The position numbers and the translations under genes are program-made. This document shows, one piece after another, positions 51,874-60,685 of a DNA stretch of 64,000 bases (its first letter is position 1; every line of letters begins with the position of its first letter). The notes beneath the pieces are model-generated. The model saw only the letters and a program-made list of their open reading frames with translations, had not been told where the DNA came from and ran no database searches. The stretch is taken from the NCBI GenBank assembly GCA_964418125.1, contig CAYQKY010000015.1, positions 1-64,000 on the forward strand. The letters are read 5' to 3'. Origin of the DNA: JACJXW01 sp964418125 (GTDB lineage Bacteria > Bacteroidota > Bacteroidia > Chitinophagales > Saprospiraceae).

Positions 51874-52680
51874 ATGACCCGCCAGGAACTCCACCAGCAG
51901 ATCTTTGCCAAAGGCTCCTACCTCTGTGTAGGGCTGGACACCGACTACAGCCGCCTCCCCCGCCATCTGCTGAAATACGAAGATCCCGTTTATGAATTCA
52001 ACCGGCAGATCATCGATGCCACCAAAGATCTTTGTGTAGCCTACAAGCCCAACCTTGCCTTTTACGAGGCCCAGGGCGCTAAGGGGTGGGCTTCTCTGCA
52101 GAAAACCCTGGCTTACATCCCCGAAGAGCACTTCACCATTGCCGACGCCAAGCGGGGCGATATCGGCAATACCTCCCGCCTTTATGCCCGGGCTTTCTTC
52201 GAAACGCTGGATTTCGACGCAGTGACGGTGGCGCCCTACATGGGCGAAGATTCGGTCATCCCCTTCCTGGGCTTCGAGGGCAAGTGGGTGATCCTCCTGG
52301 CCCTCACTTCCAACCGGGGCAGCGAGGACTTCCAGATGGACAGGCAGGAAAACGGCCAGCCGCTCTACGAAAAGGTCATGCGCCGGGCGCAGGAGTGGGG
52401 CGGGCCGGAGCAGCTCATGTTCGTCGTGGGCGCCACCCACCCGGAGCAGTTTGAAGAAGTGAGGCGCATCGCGCCGGAGCACTTCCTGCTGGTTCCGGGC
52501 ATCGGGGCGCAAGGTGGTGATCTGCAGGCGGTTAGCAGCTACGGGCTCAACGATCATTGCGGCCTGCTGGTCAATTCATCACGCGGTATCATCTTCGCCG
52601 GCGACGGGGAGGATTTTGCGGAGAAGGCGCGGGCGGCCGCGATGGAGGTGAGGGAGGAGATGGCGGGATTGTTGAAGTAA
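51874..52680 (+). CDS. pyrF: Orotidine 5'-phosphate decarboxylase
   Basis: A 268-residue enzyme of UMP synthesis. YLCVGLDTDYSRLP, the catalytic FTIADAKRGDIGNTS and the closing LLVPGIGAQGGDL...NSSRGI phosphate loop are characteristic (type 2 OMP decarboxylase). The start at 51874 fits; the upstream frame from 51745 runs through the inverted repeat and lacks coding character. A near-consensus -7 box (TATCTTC) sits close upstream. Confidence 0.96.
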   Translation: MTRQELHQQIFAKGSYLCVGLDTDYSRLPRHLLKYEDPVYEFNRQIIDATKDLCVAYKPNLAFYEAQGAKGWASLQKTLAYIPEEHFTIADAKRGDIGNTSRLYARAFFETLDFDAVTVAPYMGEDSVIPFLGFEGKWVILLALTSNRGSEDFQMDRQENGQPLYEKVMRRAQEWGGPEQLMFVVGATHPEQFEEVRRIAPEHFLLVPGIGAQGGDLQAVSSYGLNDHCGLLVNSSRGIIFAGDGEDFAEKARAAAMEVREEMAGLLK

Positions 52681-52761
52681 GCTCCACGCAAGAGAGTTGT
52701 AATATTCATTGCCGGTGAGGATCGGTTTATGGGAGAAATGAAATGGAATAAAGTAGTAATA

Positions 52762-52795
52762 GAAGCCCGCCCGGAACACTCCTCCGGGCGAGCTT
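52762..52795. terminator. GC-rich hairpin between pyrF and the M43 protease
   Basis: GAAGCCCGCCCGG (52762-52774) pairs with CCGGGCGAGCTTC (52783-52795), one bulge. It lies between converging genes and could end both; T-runs are poor. Confidence 0.55.
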
Positions 52796-52837
52796 CCCTT
52801 GTCCATGGCGAATACCGAAAACCGAACGGCGAAAACT

Positions 52838-55750
52838 CTACCGCTTCACCACCCGCTTCACTCCACGGTACGCCTCATGCTCCACAGTGATCACATATAT
52901 TCCATCGGGCAGTCCGGCCAGGTTCAACGGCAGCAACAGACGCTCCGTCCTTTTATCTATCTGCTCCTGCACCACAGCCTGTCCCAGCGCATTGCGCACC
53001 ACAATGGTTAACTCCCCTGTGGTATTATTATCCATCTCCAACTGCAGCGCTCCGGTTGTCGGATTCGGAAACGCCCGCATGGTAGCGCTGATGTCTTCCG
53101 GGCCGTAAGTGCCTGTCAGGTTGAACAAGAAAGGCTGCGACAGGGCCGCACACCCGTCCGGCCCGAATACCTCGACGATGTAATTGCCGGGGCTCTGTGG
53201 AGTGATAGCCTGCTGTGTAGCGCCGGCGATGGGCGCCCCGTTGAGATACCACTGGTAGCCGTTGGCGGCGCTTGACACCAGCTGATTGCCCTGCATGGTG
53301 ATGGCAGGCGCGGGCGGGCTGCTGATGCTCACCACGAACTGCTCCTCGCTTTCACACCCCAGGTTGTTGCGGCCGAGGACGGTGAATTCCCAGTCCTCAT
53401 ACAGCGTCACCGTCAGCGAGGGCCCTTCGTAGACGAGGGTTCCGCTGCGCTGGTCGTACCATTCATAGCTGACGGCGCCGGTGGCCGTCAGCGTGAATGG
53501 CTGGCCGCCGCAGGGGCTGCCCTGGGTGATGGAGACATTGACGTTGGGCAGCGGCACCACCTCGATGAAATTGGGTACGTTGACGCCGTTGTTGCCGAAG
53601 AGGTTGCCGCTCGTCAGGCCGACATCGTAAAAACCGGGCGTATTCCACCGGACGATGGGGTGCTGGGCGTTGCTGCTGGAGGGCGACCCGCCTTCAAACT
53701 GCCAGAACCAGCTGTCCGGGAAGTTGCTGGAATAGTCCTGGAACTGCACCAGGCTGCCGGCGCATACCTGAGTGCGGGCGACGCCAAAGTCCACCTCGGG
53801 CGCGCCGTTGGTATAATCCAGCGCGTCGATGAAAGAGATCTCATCCAGGTACAGGTTGTTGCCCCAGCCGGAAAGGTTGGCCAGCACGAGGTGCACGCTG
53901 GGCTGCCCGGCGAGGAAGCCGAGAGAGACCTGGTTCCAGTCCCACTGGCCGGCGTTGGGCTGGAAGGGCGACTGGGTGGCCGCCGCCGTTGCCAGTTCAG
54001 CGCCGCCTTTGTACCACAACGGGTTGAATGTAGCGCCGCAGTCGGTGGAGTAGAACAGCACCAGGGTGTCGGAGTACTGGCCGCCGTAAGGGGCATAGGC
54101 ATGTTCGAAATAGAGGTAAGGGTTGCTCAGCCCGCTGAAATCCAGCGCCGGGCTTATGAGGGCGTCGACCGTGCCGGAGGGGTCGTCGTCGGTGCTGTAG
54201 TTGTCGAAGACGATGCTGTGGCTGCCGTCGCCGTATGAGCTGACGTTGGCGAACTGGAAAGTGCGGTCGGCGTCGGGGTTGTAGAGCACCCATTCCTGAA
54301 GGGCCGTATTCAGGTTTTCTATGTCTTCGATGAAGGGGCCGGTGAAGGAGGAGGAAACGATGGTGATGAGGTTGTCGGCCACCACCTCATCGCTTCCTGA
54401 ATTGTTGGAAACGGTGAGCACTACGCTGTACAGGCCCGGCGAATTGAAGGTAATGGTTTGCTGCTGGCCGTTGAAGGTAGCCAGCAGGTTGCCTCCTTCG
54501 TCGAAGAACTCCCATTGCCAGGAGGTGGGGTTGTTGGATGCCTGTCCATTGAAAGTTATGGACTCACCGGAGCAGGCGCCGCGCCGGCTCACCGTGAAAG
54601 AGGCCACCGGAGCGCCGCTGGGGCCGCCGCCCAGGTGCACGGTGGAAGTTTTCAGCTCCTTCCGGCGCGGGCTGTTGTCCATCACGGTGCGGACGCGCGC
54701 TTTCTGGTTGTCGGTGAAAATGCTCATGCAGGCGTCCTCCGTGTAATCCATAAAGTTCTCGATCATATCGCGGTCGCCGCCGGGGCAGCTGTTGACTTCA
54801 ATACAGCTGTAGTTGGGCTGCCCGGCGGGCGGGGTGTCGGCGCAGAAATCATCTGCGGAGCAGTCTCCGTCGCCCCAGATGTGGCGCAGGCCCAGCCAGT
54901 GGCCGATCTCGTGGGTGGCGGTGCGGCCCCGGTTGTAGGGAGGCGCCACGTTGCCGGAGCGGCCGAAGGACTGCCAGCGGATCACTACGCCGTCCGTACG
55001 CGCCGGCCCCATGTTCTGCTCCAGGCCGGGCAGGGTGGACAGGCTGGGAAACTGGGCGTAACCCAGCAGATCGGCCGTTTCTCCGCCAAACTGCACCGTC
55101 CAGATGTTGCAGTAGCGGTTGGGGGCCCAGAAGGTGTTGGGTTTTAGCGTATTCTCGATGTCTTCGTACTCCCAGGCCGGCCTGCCGCCATTGATGCGGT
55201 CGATGCCCGGCTCGGGCAGAGGGTTGCCTTCGGGATCTACGAGAGCCGGAGCGAAGAGGATCTCCACATCCGCGCCGGCCGGATGGTTGTTGAAGCCGGC
55301 GCCGGTGCGGCGGTAGTCTTCATTGAGCACGTCGATCTGCGACTGCACCTGGGCCTGGCTTATGTTGGGCCCTGAGCCTACCCCCTGCCCGTTGTGCACC
55401 ACATGCACGATGACGGGGATGGTGATGACCTCCTGCGGGCCGCGCATAGTTCCTCCTTGCTCCCGAGCTTGAAGGGCCTGTTGCATTTGTTGCTCGAAAT
55501 CTTCGAGTGTGCCCAATTCGGGGTACCTGGAGCGCAGGGCGGCGTCGGCCTCCATCGTCCCGCAGGTTCGCTGGTTGACCACAGGGGTGTAATGGCCGGT
55601 AGCGGAAGGCGCCTGGAGCTGCTTTTCTTTCAATGGGTGGTAGTGTTCTCGTTTTTTGAGCCGCCCCTCAAACTGGGAGAAATTCTGGGCGGAGCCGAGG
55701 CCGGTTAGTAGCATGGCCAGTAAAAAAGGAAGCAGAGTTCTCGTTTTCAT
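52838..55750 (-). CDS. Secreted M43-family metalloprotease with PKD domains and T9SS C-terminal domain
   Basis: A 970-residue exported protease. The signal peptide covers about 1-21. A propeptide with the conserved CGTM (about 63) may carry a cysteine switch. The metzincin zinc site TATHEIGHWLGLRHIWGD (HExxHxxGxxH, about 283) and Met-turn NFMDYTEDACM follow. Then come a PKD domain (about 385-470), a jelly-roll part (about 490-650), a second PKD-like domain (about 655-740), Ig-like segments and a type A T9SS domain (about 895-970; PNPTTGALQLEMDNNT). It probably digests proteins outside the cell. Confidence 0.92.
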   Translation of the reverse strand: MKTRTLLPFLLAMLLTGLGSAQNFSQFEGRLKKREHYHPLKEKQLQAPSATGHYTPVVNQRTCGTMEADAALRSRYPELGTLEDFEQQMQQALQAREQGGTMRGPQEVITIPVIVHVVHNGQGVGSGPNISQAQVQSQIDVLNEDYRRTGAGFNNHPAGADVEILFAPALVDPEGNPLPEPGIDRINGGRPAWEYEDIENTLKPNTFWAPNRYCNIWTVQFGGETADLLGYAQFPSLSTLPGLEQNMGPARTDGVVIRWQSFGRSGNVAPPYNRGRTATHEIGHWLGLRHIWGDGDCSADDFCADTPPAGQPNYSCIEVNSCPGGDRDMIENFMDYTEDACMSIFTDNQKARVRTVMDNSPRRKELKTSTVHLGGGPSGAPVASFTVSRRGACSGESITFNGQASNNPTSWQWEFFDEGGNLLATFNGQQQTITFNSPGLYSVVLTVSNNSGSDEVVADNLITIVSSSFTGPFIEDIENLNTALQEWVLYNPDADRTFQFANVSSYGDGSHSIVFDNYSTDDDPSGTVDALISPALDFSGLSNPYLYFEHAYAPYGGQYSDTLVLFYSTDCGATFNPLWYKGGAELATAAATQSPFQPNAGQWDWNQVSLGFLAGQPSVHLVLANLSGWGNNLYLDEISFIDALDYTNGAPEVDFGVARTQVCAGSLVQFQDYSSNFPDSWFWQFEGGSPSSSNAQHPIVRWNTPGFYDVGLTSGNLFGNNGVNVPNFIEVVPLPNVNVSITQGSPCGGQPFTLTATGAVSYEWYDQRSGTLVYEGPSLTVTLYEDWEFTVLGRNNLGCESEEQFVVSISSPPAPAITMQGNQLVSSAANGYQWYLNGAPIAGATQQAITPQSPGNYIVEVFGPDGCAALSQPFLFNLTGTYGPEDISATMRAFPNPTTGALQLEMDNNTTGELTIVVRNALGQAVVQEQIDKRTERLLLPLNLAGLPDGIYVITVEHEAYRGVKRVVKR

Positions 55751-55801
55751 GATGATGTTAATTTTACGATTTTGAAAATATTGGGGTGTTTGTCAAGCCT
55801 C

Positions 55802-56179
55802 TCATCTGGCTATTTTCAGCAAGTCTTTTTCGGTTTCCAGAATGCGGAGTTCAAAAGGAGGACTAGCCGGGTCGTCCGGCGTCACCAGCAGGGTGGACCT
55901 CCCCTTTAGTTTCCACTTTGCCGGCGCCTTGCCGGGAGCGTCGGCCGTGCCGATGGGGTAGTGCATAAAGCTGCCGTCGCGCCGGATCTCGAAGCCTTCC
56001 CGGCCTCGGGATGGCGGCAATTCGTAGCCAGCCGGGCGGAAAGCCCGGTACTCCGCGTGGTCTTCTTCATGGGCGTGCACCCAGTGTTGAAAGAGGTTGT
56101 CGCCAAAAGCCTTTTCCGCCCGTTTCATGGGGCTGCAGGCGGCGGCCAGCAGCAAGAGGATAAAGAAATTTCTTTTCAT
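55802..56179 (-). CDS. Small lipoprotein of unknown function
   Basis: A 125-residue protein. Lipobox LAAAC in a short signal (lipid Cys about 15). The mature part is a compact beta-rich domain (PSRGREGFEIRRDGSFMHYPIG...KWKLKGRSTLLVTP). I know several Bacteroidota proteins with this 'REGFE...G.F...GP.D....G.W.' look but no function. It lies 51 bp before the metalloprotease gene on the same strand. Confidence 0.8.
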   Translation of the reverse strand: MKRNFFILLLLAAACSPMKRAEKAFGDNLFQHWVHAHEEDHAEYRAFRPAGYELPPSRGREGFEIRRDGSFMHYPIGTADAPGKAPAKWKLKGRSTLLVTPDDPASPPFELRILETEKDLLKIAR

Positions 56180-56203
56180 GTTGGTTGTGGTTTACAGTGT
56201 TAT

Positions 56204-56293
56204 TATTAAGTGCCTGGACACAATTAATGAGACATAAATTGCTCATTAAGCTCCTGTTAATCAGTCATTCGCTAATTCACTAATTCAGTCCAT
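56204..56293. repeat. Dispersed repeat, copy 1 (inverted relative to copy 2)
   Basis: This about 90-bp sequence (CCTGGACACAATTA..., GTCATTCGCTAATTCAC..., TTCAGTC-AT) reappears as its reverse complement at 57578-57667, matching about 84% over 90 positions by hand alignment. A 31-bp relative of its end occurs at 63597-63627. Confidence 0.8.
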
Positions 56294-57146
56294 ATACTTG
56301 ATAGGCCAAAGGTAGGGGAAAGGCGGTTCTAAGGCTTTCAATTTTGTCGCAAAAGTTTAATAGTTTGGCGCGTCTTCTTTGACTATAAGGTTCTCTGTTG
56401 GAGCAACCGTCGAAGATTTTAACATTGCTCCTTTTGGAATAATGGTGTGATGGCCGTAAATTATAATAATCCCGCTCGCTGCGGGCGAGTCCGATATTCT
56501 ACTCTATTCCGATTATGTATCCTCCCCAGGCGCCTGCGGGCTTAGGGGTGAACTTAGCCGATTTGGAGTGGGTTATGAAAATCAGGGAGTGATGGTTTAG
56601 GCTATGGTTTTCGTTGCACGTTTGGCGGGTCAAATAAACAACGAAAGCATAACCAGGTTCGTAACCCCTTGACTTGCAGTAGGAGCAAGCTCCAAACGGC
56701 CATCCGTCTAAGGTTGGACAGAAGGTTACAAAGGCGTGGACGGTGTACGAGCCAATGTCAGTCCCTGGCCGTGTACGATGTACGGGGCTGTCCAACCTTA
56801 GAATGGTAGCCCTCCAAACATGCTCTAAATAGTTACAAAAAAATGTTAATTTTTTGCAAATGCTTTGTTTGTTATTTTTTTTTTATAAAATTTGAATTCC
56901 TTGTAGGAATAAAATTTAGTCGATAAGGTTTTTTAATAGCTCTCTACCCTCTCAAATACGCTAAGATGATTCAGTTTAAGTTAGACGAACCTGTTTGAAT
57001 CGTCCCCAATAAATATTGACTAATTATATAATCTGTGATCCTTCCCTTCACTAGGCAGATACGCCTATTTCATTAATGGCATCTATCTATTTAACCCATG
57101 TTATAGGCTAGGTAGAATGAATTTTTTTAACCAAAAACCGCGATCC
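56294..57146. other. Gene-free structured stretch with several hairpins
   Basis: No gene supported. The part 56,455-56,830 is far more GC-rich than the genes to its right. It carries a perfect 14-bp inverted repeat (CTAAGGTTGGACAG, 56708-56721, with 56788-56801), a second imperfect one (GGCTATGGTTTTCGTTG with CAACGAAAGCATAACC, about 56601-56655) and short hairpins. From 56,830 the sequence is very AT-rich and should contain the promoter of the next gene. Confidence 0.5.
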
Positions 57147-57602
57147 ATGAAAAAAGTTTTGTTTCTTTTTATTCCATTATTTTTCCTTCATTGTAGCAAA
57201 AAAGATTTAGGAGATACCTTATTAGAAAATAATGAACATACTGATGTTGATGAGAAAATAAAGCTAAGATTTTCCGAGGGAGATAGTTCCTATACACATA
57301 ATGGTCTATGGGAAATACCTAACTATGAGATACTTTTAAAGGCTACTTCTAAATGGGTCGCAACTCCAGATGCAAAGTCTTGGCTCCAAACTAAGAAAAT
57401 TGAAGATGAGGGAATCAGCAATATTAATGAAATCTTACTTCTTGAAATCTTGTGCTCTGATGATGAAGGTGAAAATTTTTTAAATTCTTATAATGATATA
57501 GCAACTGAAGATTTATCTCAGGATGAGCTGGAAAGTAGTATTGTTTCCAGTAATAAACATCTCTGTTTAAGTATAACTACATTGACTGAATTGGTGAATT
57601 AG
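57147..57602 (+). CDS. Lipoprotein N-terminal part, likely truncated by a repeat
   Basis: A 151-residue lipoprotein (MKKVLFLFIPLFFLHC; lipid Cys 16), starting at 57147. It resembles by eye the N-terminal part of the 59180-60589 product (NEILLLEIL with NEILLISIW; KSWLQTKKI with RKFLKSKSI). Its last about six codons and stop lie inside the 57578-57667 repeat. That suggests the ancestral gene ran on into the next frame (57653-59110). Confidence 0.7.
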   Translation: MKKVLFLFIPLFFLHCSKKDLGDTLLENNEHTDVDEKIKLRFSEGDSSYTHNGLWEIPNYEILLKATSKWVATPDAKSWLQTKKIEDEGISNINEILLLEILCSDDEGENFLNSYNDIATEDLSQDELESSIVSSNKHLCLSITTLTELVN

Positions 57603-57667
57603 CGAATGACTGAATATCAGGAGTTTAACTGGCAATTTGTGTCTCGCTAATTGTGTCCAGGTACTTA
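57578..57667. repeat. Dispersed repeat, copy 2, splitting a lipoprotein gene
   Basis: Reverse complement of copy 1 with about 84% identity. It starts at the 3' end of the 57147 reading frame and ends just before the first residues of the following frame, which are in another phase. This is the signature of an insertion that disrupted one gene. Confidence 0.75.
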
Positions 57668-59110
57668 GACTCGTACTTTGAACATTTCATTTCAGAACTT
57701 GAAAATTTTACCCCCTTAATCAGTGATTTTAGTTTACAAAACACCTACTTGGATGGAGTAGAATTTGATGCCAAAACAGAACTTACTGAAGAAGGTGGAG
57801 ACGCCATCGTATATTTTAAAGTATCAGAGGCAACGAACACGACATTGTATGATCCTACATCCAATTCGTTCAGTGTGCCTATTAACTATGCCTTGTGCGA
57901 AGAAGTTCTAAATATGCTTGCCATTTTAGCTGATCCGATTTGTTCTGGTGAGATACCTCTAAATATTGCTTATGATATTCAACCAATATTTTACGAAGTT
58001 TGTGGATGTGCTCCTCCTAATAATTTCTTTATGGAAGTTTGTGACAATGGTATAGACGATGATGGAGATGGGTTAGTTGATTGTGAAGATCCTGATTGTT
58101 GCAATTCTTCAAATTGTAACTGTAGTGAAATTTGTAGCAATGGACTAGATGATGATGGAGACGGATTAGTGGATTGTAATGACCCAGACTGTTGCGGAGT
58201 TGGAAGTTGTACGTGTGAAGAAAATTGTGGAAATGGTATAGATGATGATGGAGATGGGTTAGTTGATGAAAATGATCCTAATTGTTTCGGATTAACATCT
58301 CCATGTATGCGTGATCATTATCTCGAAGACAACTATTTCCACGAAATTGAATTACAGTCTACGGTACAAATATCTGCTATGGGAGGGAACTTGTGTGGTG
58401 GAGTTGTAAACTTTACTCATCCAGAAGCCTCAGTCGTCAATTTGTTCTCTTCCAGTTTTGGTTCTATTACTGCACTAGAGGAATGGTACGATTTTCTTGT
58501 GAAGATACACTGGGGATCAGCAAATGGTTCTACAGGGCAATTTCAAGATTTGATTTATAGAGCCCATATATTCGAGCTGGGTAATGAGCCAGTGTTTACG
58601 GAAAGAATTGTTTCTAGACACGGTGCTTTGATAGTAACTTTGATTAAACCCGGTTTGGAAGAAACGAAGCCAATCTCATTAGGTTCGATTCCTTTTCATA
58701 TAATATCAAATGTGTGTGGTGTTAATAATTGGGATCCGGGTGTGTTGGGAGATAAAGTAGCAATTTCAGTTCATGAATTTGATAACTGTATGCTACAAAC
58801 GACTACGGGTAACGTAACTACAACTACTCAGGTTAAGACATACAATTCTTCATTTGAATTGAATCTTGGTCTTAAATCGGACTCGTTTCCATTAAGTGGA
58901 GGAATATTATATAAGAATTCCACTGAACTTGCAAACACTACACAAAACCAAATTAGCGCATCATACCAAACAAATTACTCGAATGATTATGACATTGGTA
59001 GATTGAATTATGGATACTGCTGGGAAGATCAAGGAACTGCTCAACAGATCCATGAATTACCATTTGGGAATATCCTATTTCTAAGAATGATGACTGAAAA
59101 ATGTGATTAA
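57653..59110 (+). CDS. C-terminal part of a split lipoprotein with MopE-like calcium repeats
   Basis: Open frame of 485 residues. The apparent GTG start lies inside the repeat, so the N-terminus is not native. It holds three copies of a C-x-NG-DDDGDGLVD-x-DPxC motif (about 130-218), calcium-binding loops found in many extracellular proteins of this group, then a beta-rich domain (about 219-485). Probably the remainder of the lipoprotein whose first part is 57147-57602; whether it is still made is unknown. A terminator follows. Confidence 0.65.
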   Translation: MSRYLDSYFEHFISELENFTPLISDFSLQNTYLDGVEFDAKTELTEEGGDAIVYFKVSEATNTTLYDPTSNSFSVPINYALCEEVLNMLAILADPICSGEIPLNIAYDIQPIFYEVCGCAPPNNFFMEVCDNGIDDDGDGLVDCEDPDCCNSSNCNCSEICSNGLDDDGDGLVDCNDPDCCGVGSCTCEENCGNGIDDDGDGLVDENDPNCFGLTSPCMRDHYLEDNYFHEIELQSTVQISAMGGNLCGGVVNFTHPEASVVNLFSSSFGSITALEEWYDFLVKIHWGSANGSTGQFQDLIYRAHIFELGNEPVFTERIVSRHGALIVTLIKPGLEETKPISLGSIPFHIISNVCGVNNWDPGVLGDKVAISVHEFDNCMLQTTTGNVTTTTQVKTYNSSFELNLGLKSDSFPLSGGILYKNSTELANTTQNQISASYQTNYSNDYDIGRLNYGYCWEDQGTAQQIHELPFGNILFLRMMTEKCD

Positions 59111-59125
59111 CTCTTAAATCTGTCG

Positions 59126-59163
59126 CCTTAATGCCTTAATCTAATAGGGCATTAAGGTTTTTT
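59126..59163 (+). terminator. Intrinsic terminator
   Basis: CCTTAATGCC (59126-59135) pairs with GGCATTAAGG (59148-59157), followed by TTTTTT. It ends the transcript of the preceding frame. Confidence 0.85.
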
Positions 59164-59179
59164 ATAAATATCCTCTATT

Positions 59180-60589
59180 ATGATTAGGTTTACATTTTCG
59201 CTCTTATGCTTGTTTCTCGTGCTAAGTTGTGAGAAAAAAGATAGTATAGTGCGTCTTGATCTAAATGATGTTGATTTCTCTGAAATAGCAAATAGTTCAA
59301 CGGATCTTGAGATGCTTTGCATATCAGATCTGATTTCAAAAGCTTTGCTTGATGTAAGCTTCAGGAAGTTTCTAAAATCAAAATCTATTAATGAAGATCA
59401 GAAATGGAACAATGAAATATTACTAATAAGTATTTGGGAAGAAAAATTCTACAACAACAAAACGGTAGCTAACATATTAGAAGAAAAGCTTTCTGAGTCA
59501 CTTAAAGAGTCGTGTTTCACGGATTACGGGCAATTAGAAAATGCTATCTATAATTTGCCTAATTTGGTGATTAAAGTTCCTGATCTTGTTGATGCAAGTA
59601 ATTGGGATGAAAACAATGTGGCGCCATTTGTATATGTAGGAACCAATAATCTAGTGAAAAATTATGATGTTTCCTCCGATAGCTCTGGTATAATAATCGG
59701 AATACATGGTTCAGGAGTTCTAGATAAATATATATCGGGTGTTCCTCAATATTTTCCTGTGGTTTTAAAAGCAAGTGAAGATTTCTTAGTATTAGATTCA
59801 GAATTAAATCTAACAAATGGATCAAATATCAGCAGTTATCATGATCTTAATATAAGTCAGCTATCACTGGAAAATTTAAACACCGAAGAAATTGTAATTC
59901 GAGAGGAGAAAAGAGTTATTGTTCACATAAATGACCTAGTTAGGGAGTTGAATATTCAAAGCAACAAGATTAAAGAACCATTGCAGCAAATCAGTTGTAC
60001 AAATGGATGTGTATATGAATGTATTCCAATAAATTCGAGAAAATTAATTGCTGATGAAGTCATAATAAATAATCAGAATACAAATTCTATAGAATATGAG
60101 TTCAGCAGCGCATACAGATTCAATTCTCATTTGATTTTAAATGACAATGCCACTTTCTTATCCTTAACGAGACAAATGAGAAATAATGGAACGGCTGATA
60201 ACTGGAAGAAAAACCTTATTGGTACATTTAGATTAAATGATCTTTTTGAAGTAACATCTAATTATAATATTCAAAATAGAATATACGATATTGACAAAAA
60301 CGTTGTTGAGTTATCCGAGATAGAATTATCTTACTCCGTTCGAGGCTTTAAATCAATTCCAATTGACAATATATTGCTTGCTACAAATATATATCAAGGC
60401 GATTATATCCGATTTGCTTCAATTAGAATATTGTTTGGACTGGCAGGTGATGAAAGCCTAATCATAAATGATGATAAAATCAGAGTCAGTGATATAAGAC
60501 AAGATCATGTAGGCAACTATGATCTGTTTTGCTTAAATGGAGATAAAGTAATTGGATTTAATTCAATATCGATCAAATGTGACTTATAA
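59180..60589 (+). CDS. Lipoprotein of unknown function, relative of the split gene
   Basis: A 469-residue lipoprotein. The signal MIRFTFSLLCLFLVLSC gives lipid Cys 17. The body is AT-rich, Asn/Ser/Ile/Leu-rich with many beta strands and no domain I recognise. It shares the helical N-terminal pattern with the 57147 product but lacks the calcium repeats. It may be a surface or effector-like accessory protein of this island. Confidence 0.75.
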   Translation: MIRFTFSLLCLFLVLSCEKKDSIVRLDLNDVDFSEIANSSTDLEMLCISDLISKALLDVSFRKFLKSKSINEDQKWNNEILLISIWEEKFYNNKTVANILEEKLSESLKESCFTDYGQLENAIYNLPNLVIKVPDLVDASNWDENNVAPFVYVGTNNLVKNYDVSSDSSGIIIGIHGSGVLDKYISGVPQYFPVVLKASEDFLVLDSELNLTNGSNISSYHDLNISQLSLENLNTEEIVIREEKRVIVHINDLVRELNIQSNKIKEPLQQISCTNGCVYECIPINSRKLIADEVIINNQNTNSIEYEFSSAYRFNSHLILNDNATFLSLTRQMRNNGTADNWKKNLIGTFRLNDLFEVTSNYNIQNRIYDIDKNVVELSEIELSYSVRGFKSIPIDNILLATNIYQGDYIRFASIRILFGLAGDESLIINDDKIRVSDIRQDHVGNYDLFCLNGDKVIGFNSISIKCDL

Positions 60590-60685
60590 ATTGCAGGGAT
60601 TCCAAATATCCTGAGGTATCAAAGCTGATCCGGTAATAATACCTTCCCTAAGGGCTATTTCACAGGCTAAATCCCATTAATCCCG

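Noticed and set aside
56499..56795. 98-codon minus-strand frame in the structured region
   Set aside because: It spans the inverted repeat and shows no recognisable protein pattern; treated as non-coding.
56708..56801. Integron attC site
   Set aside because: The arms contain GTTGGAC and GTCCAAC, which fit GTTRRRY and RYYYAAC, but they occur in the opposite order to an attC site on both strands, and no integrase gene is near.
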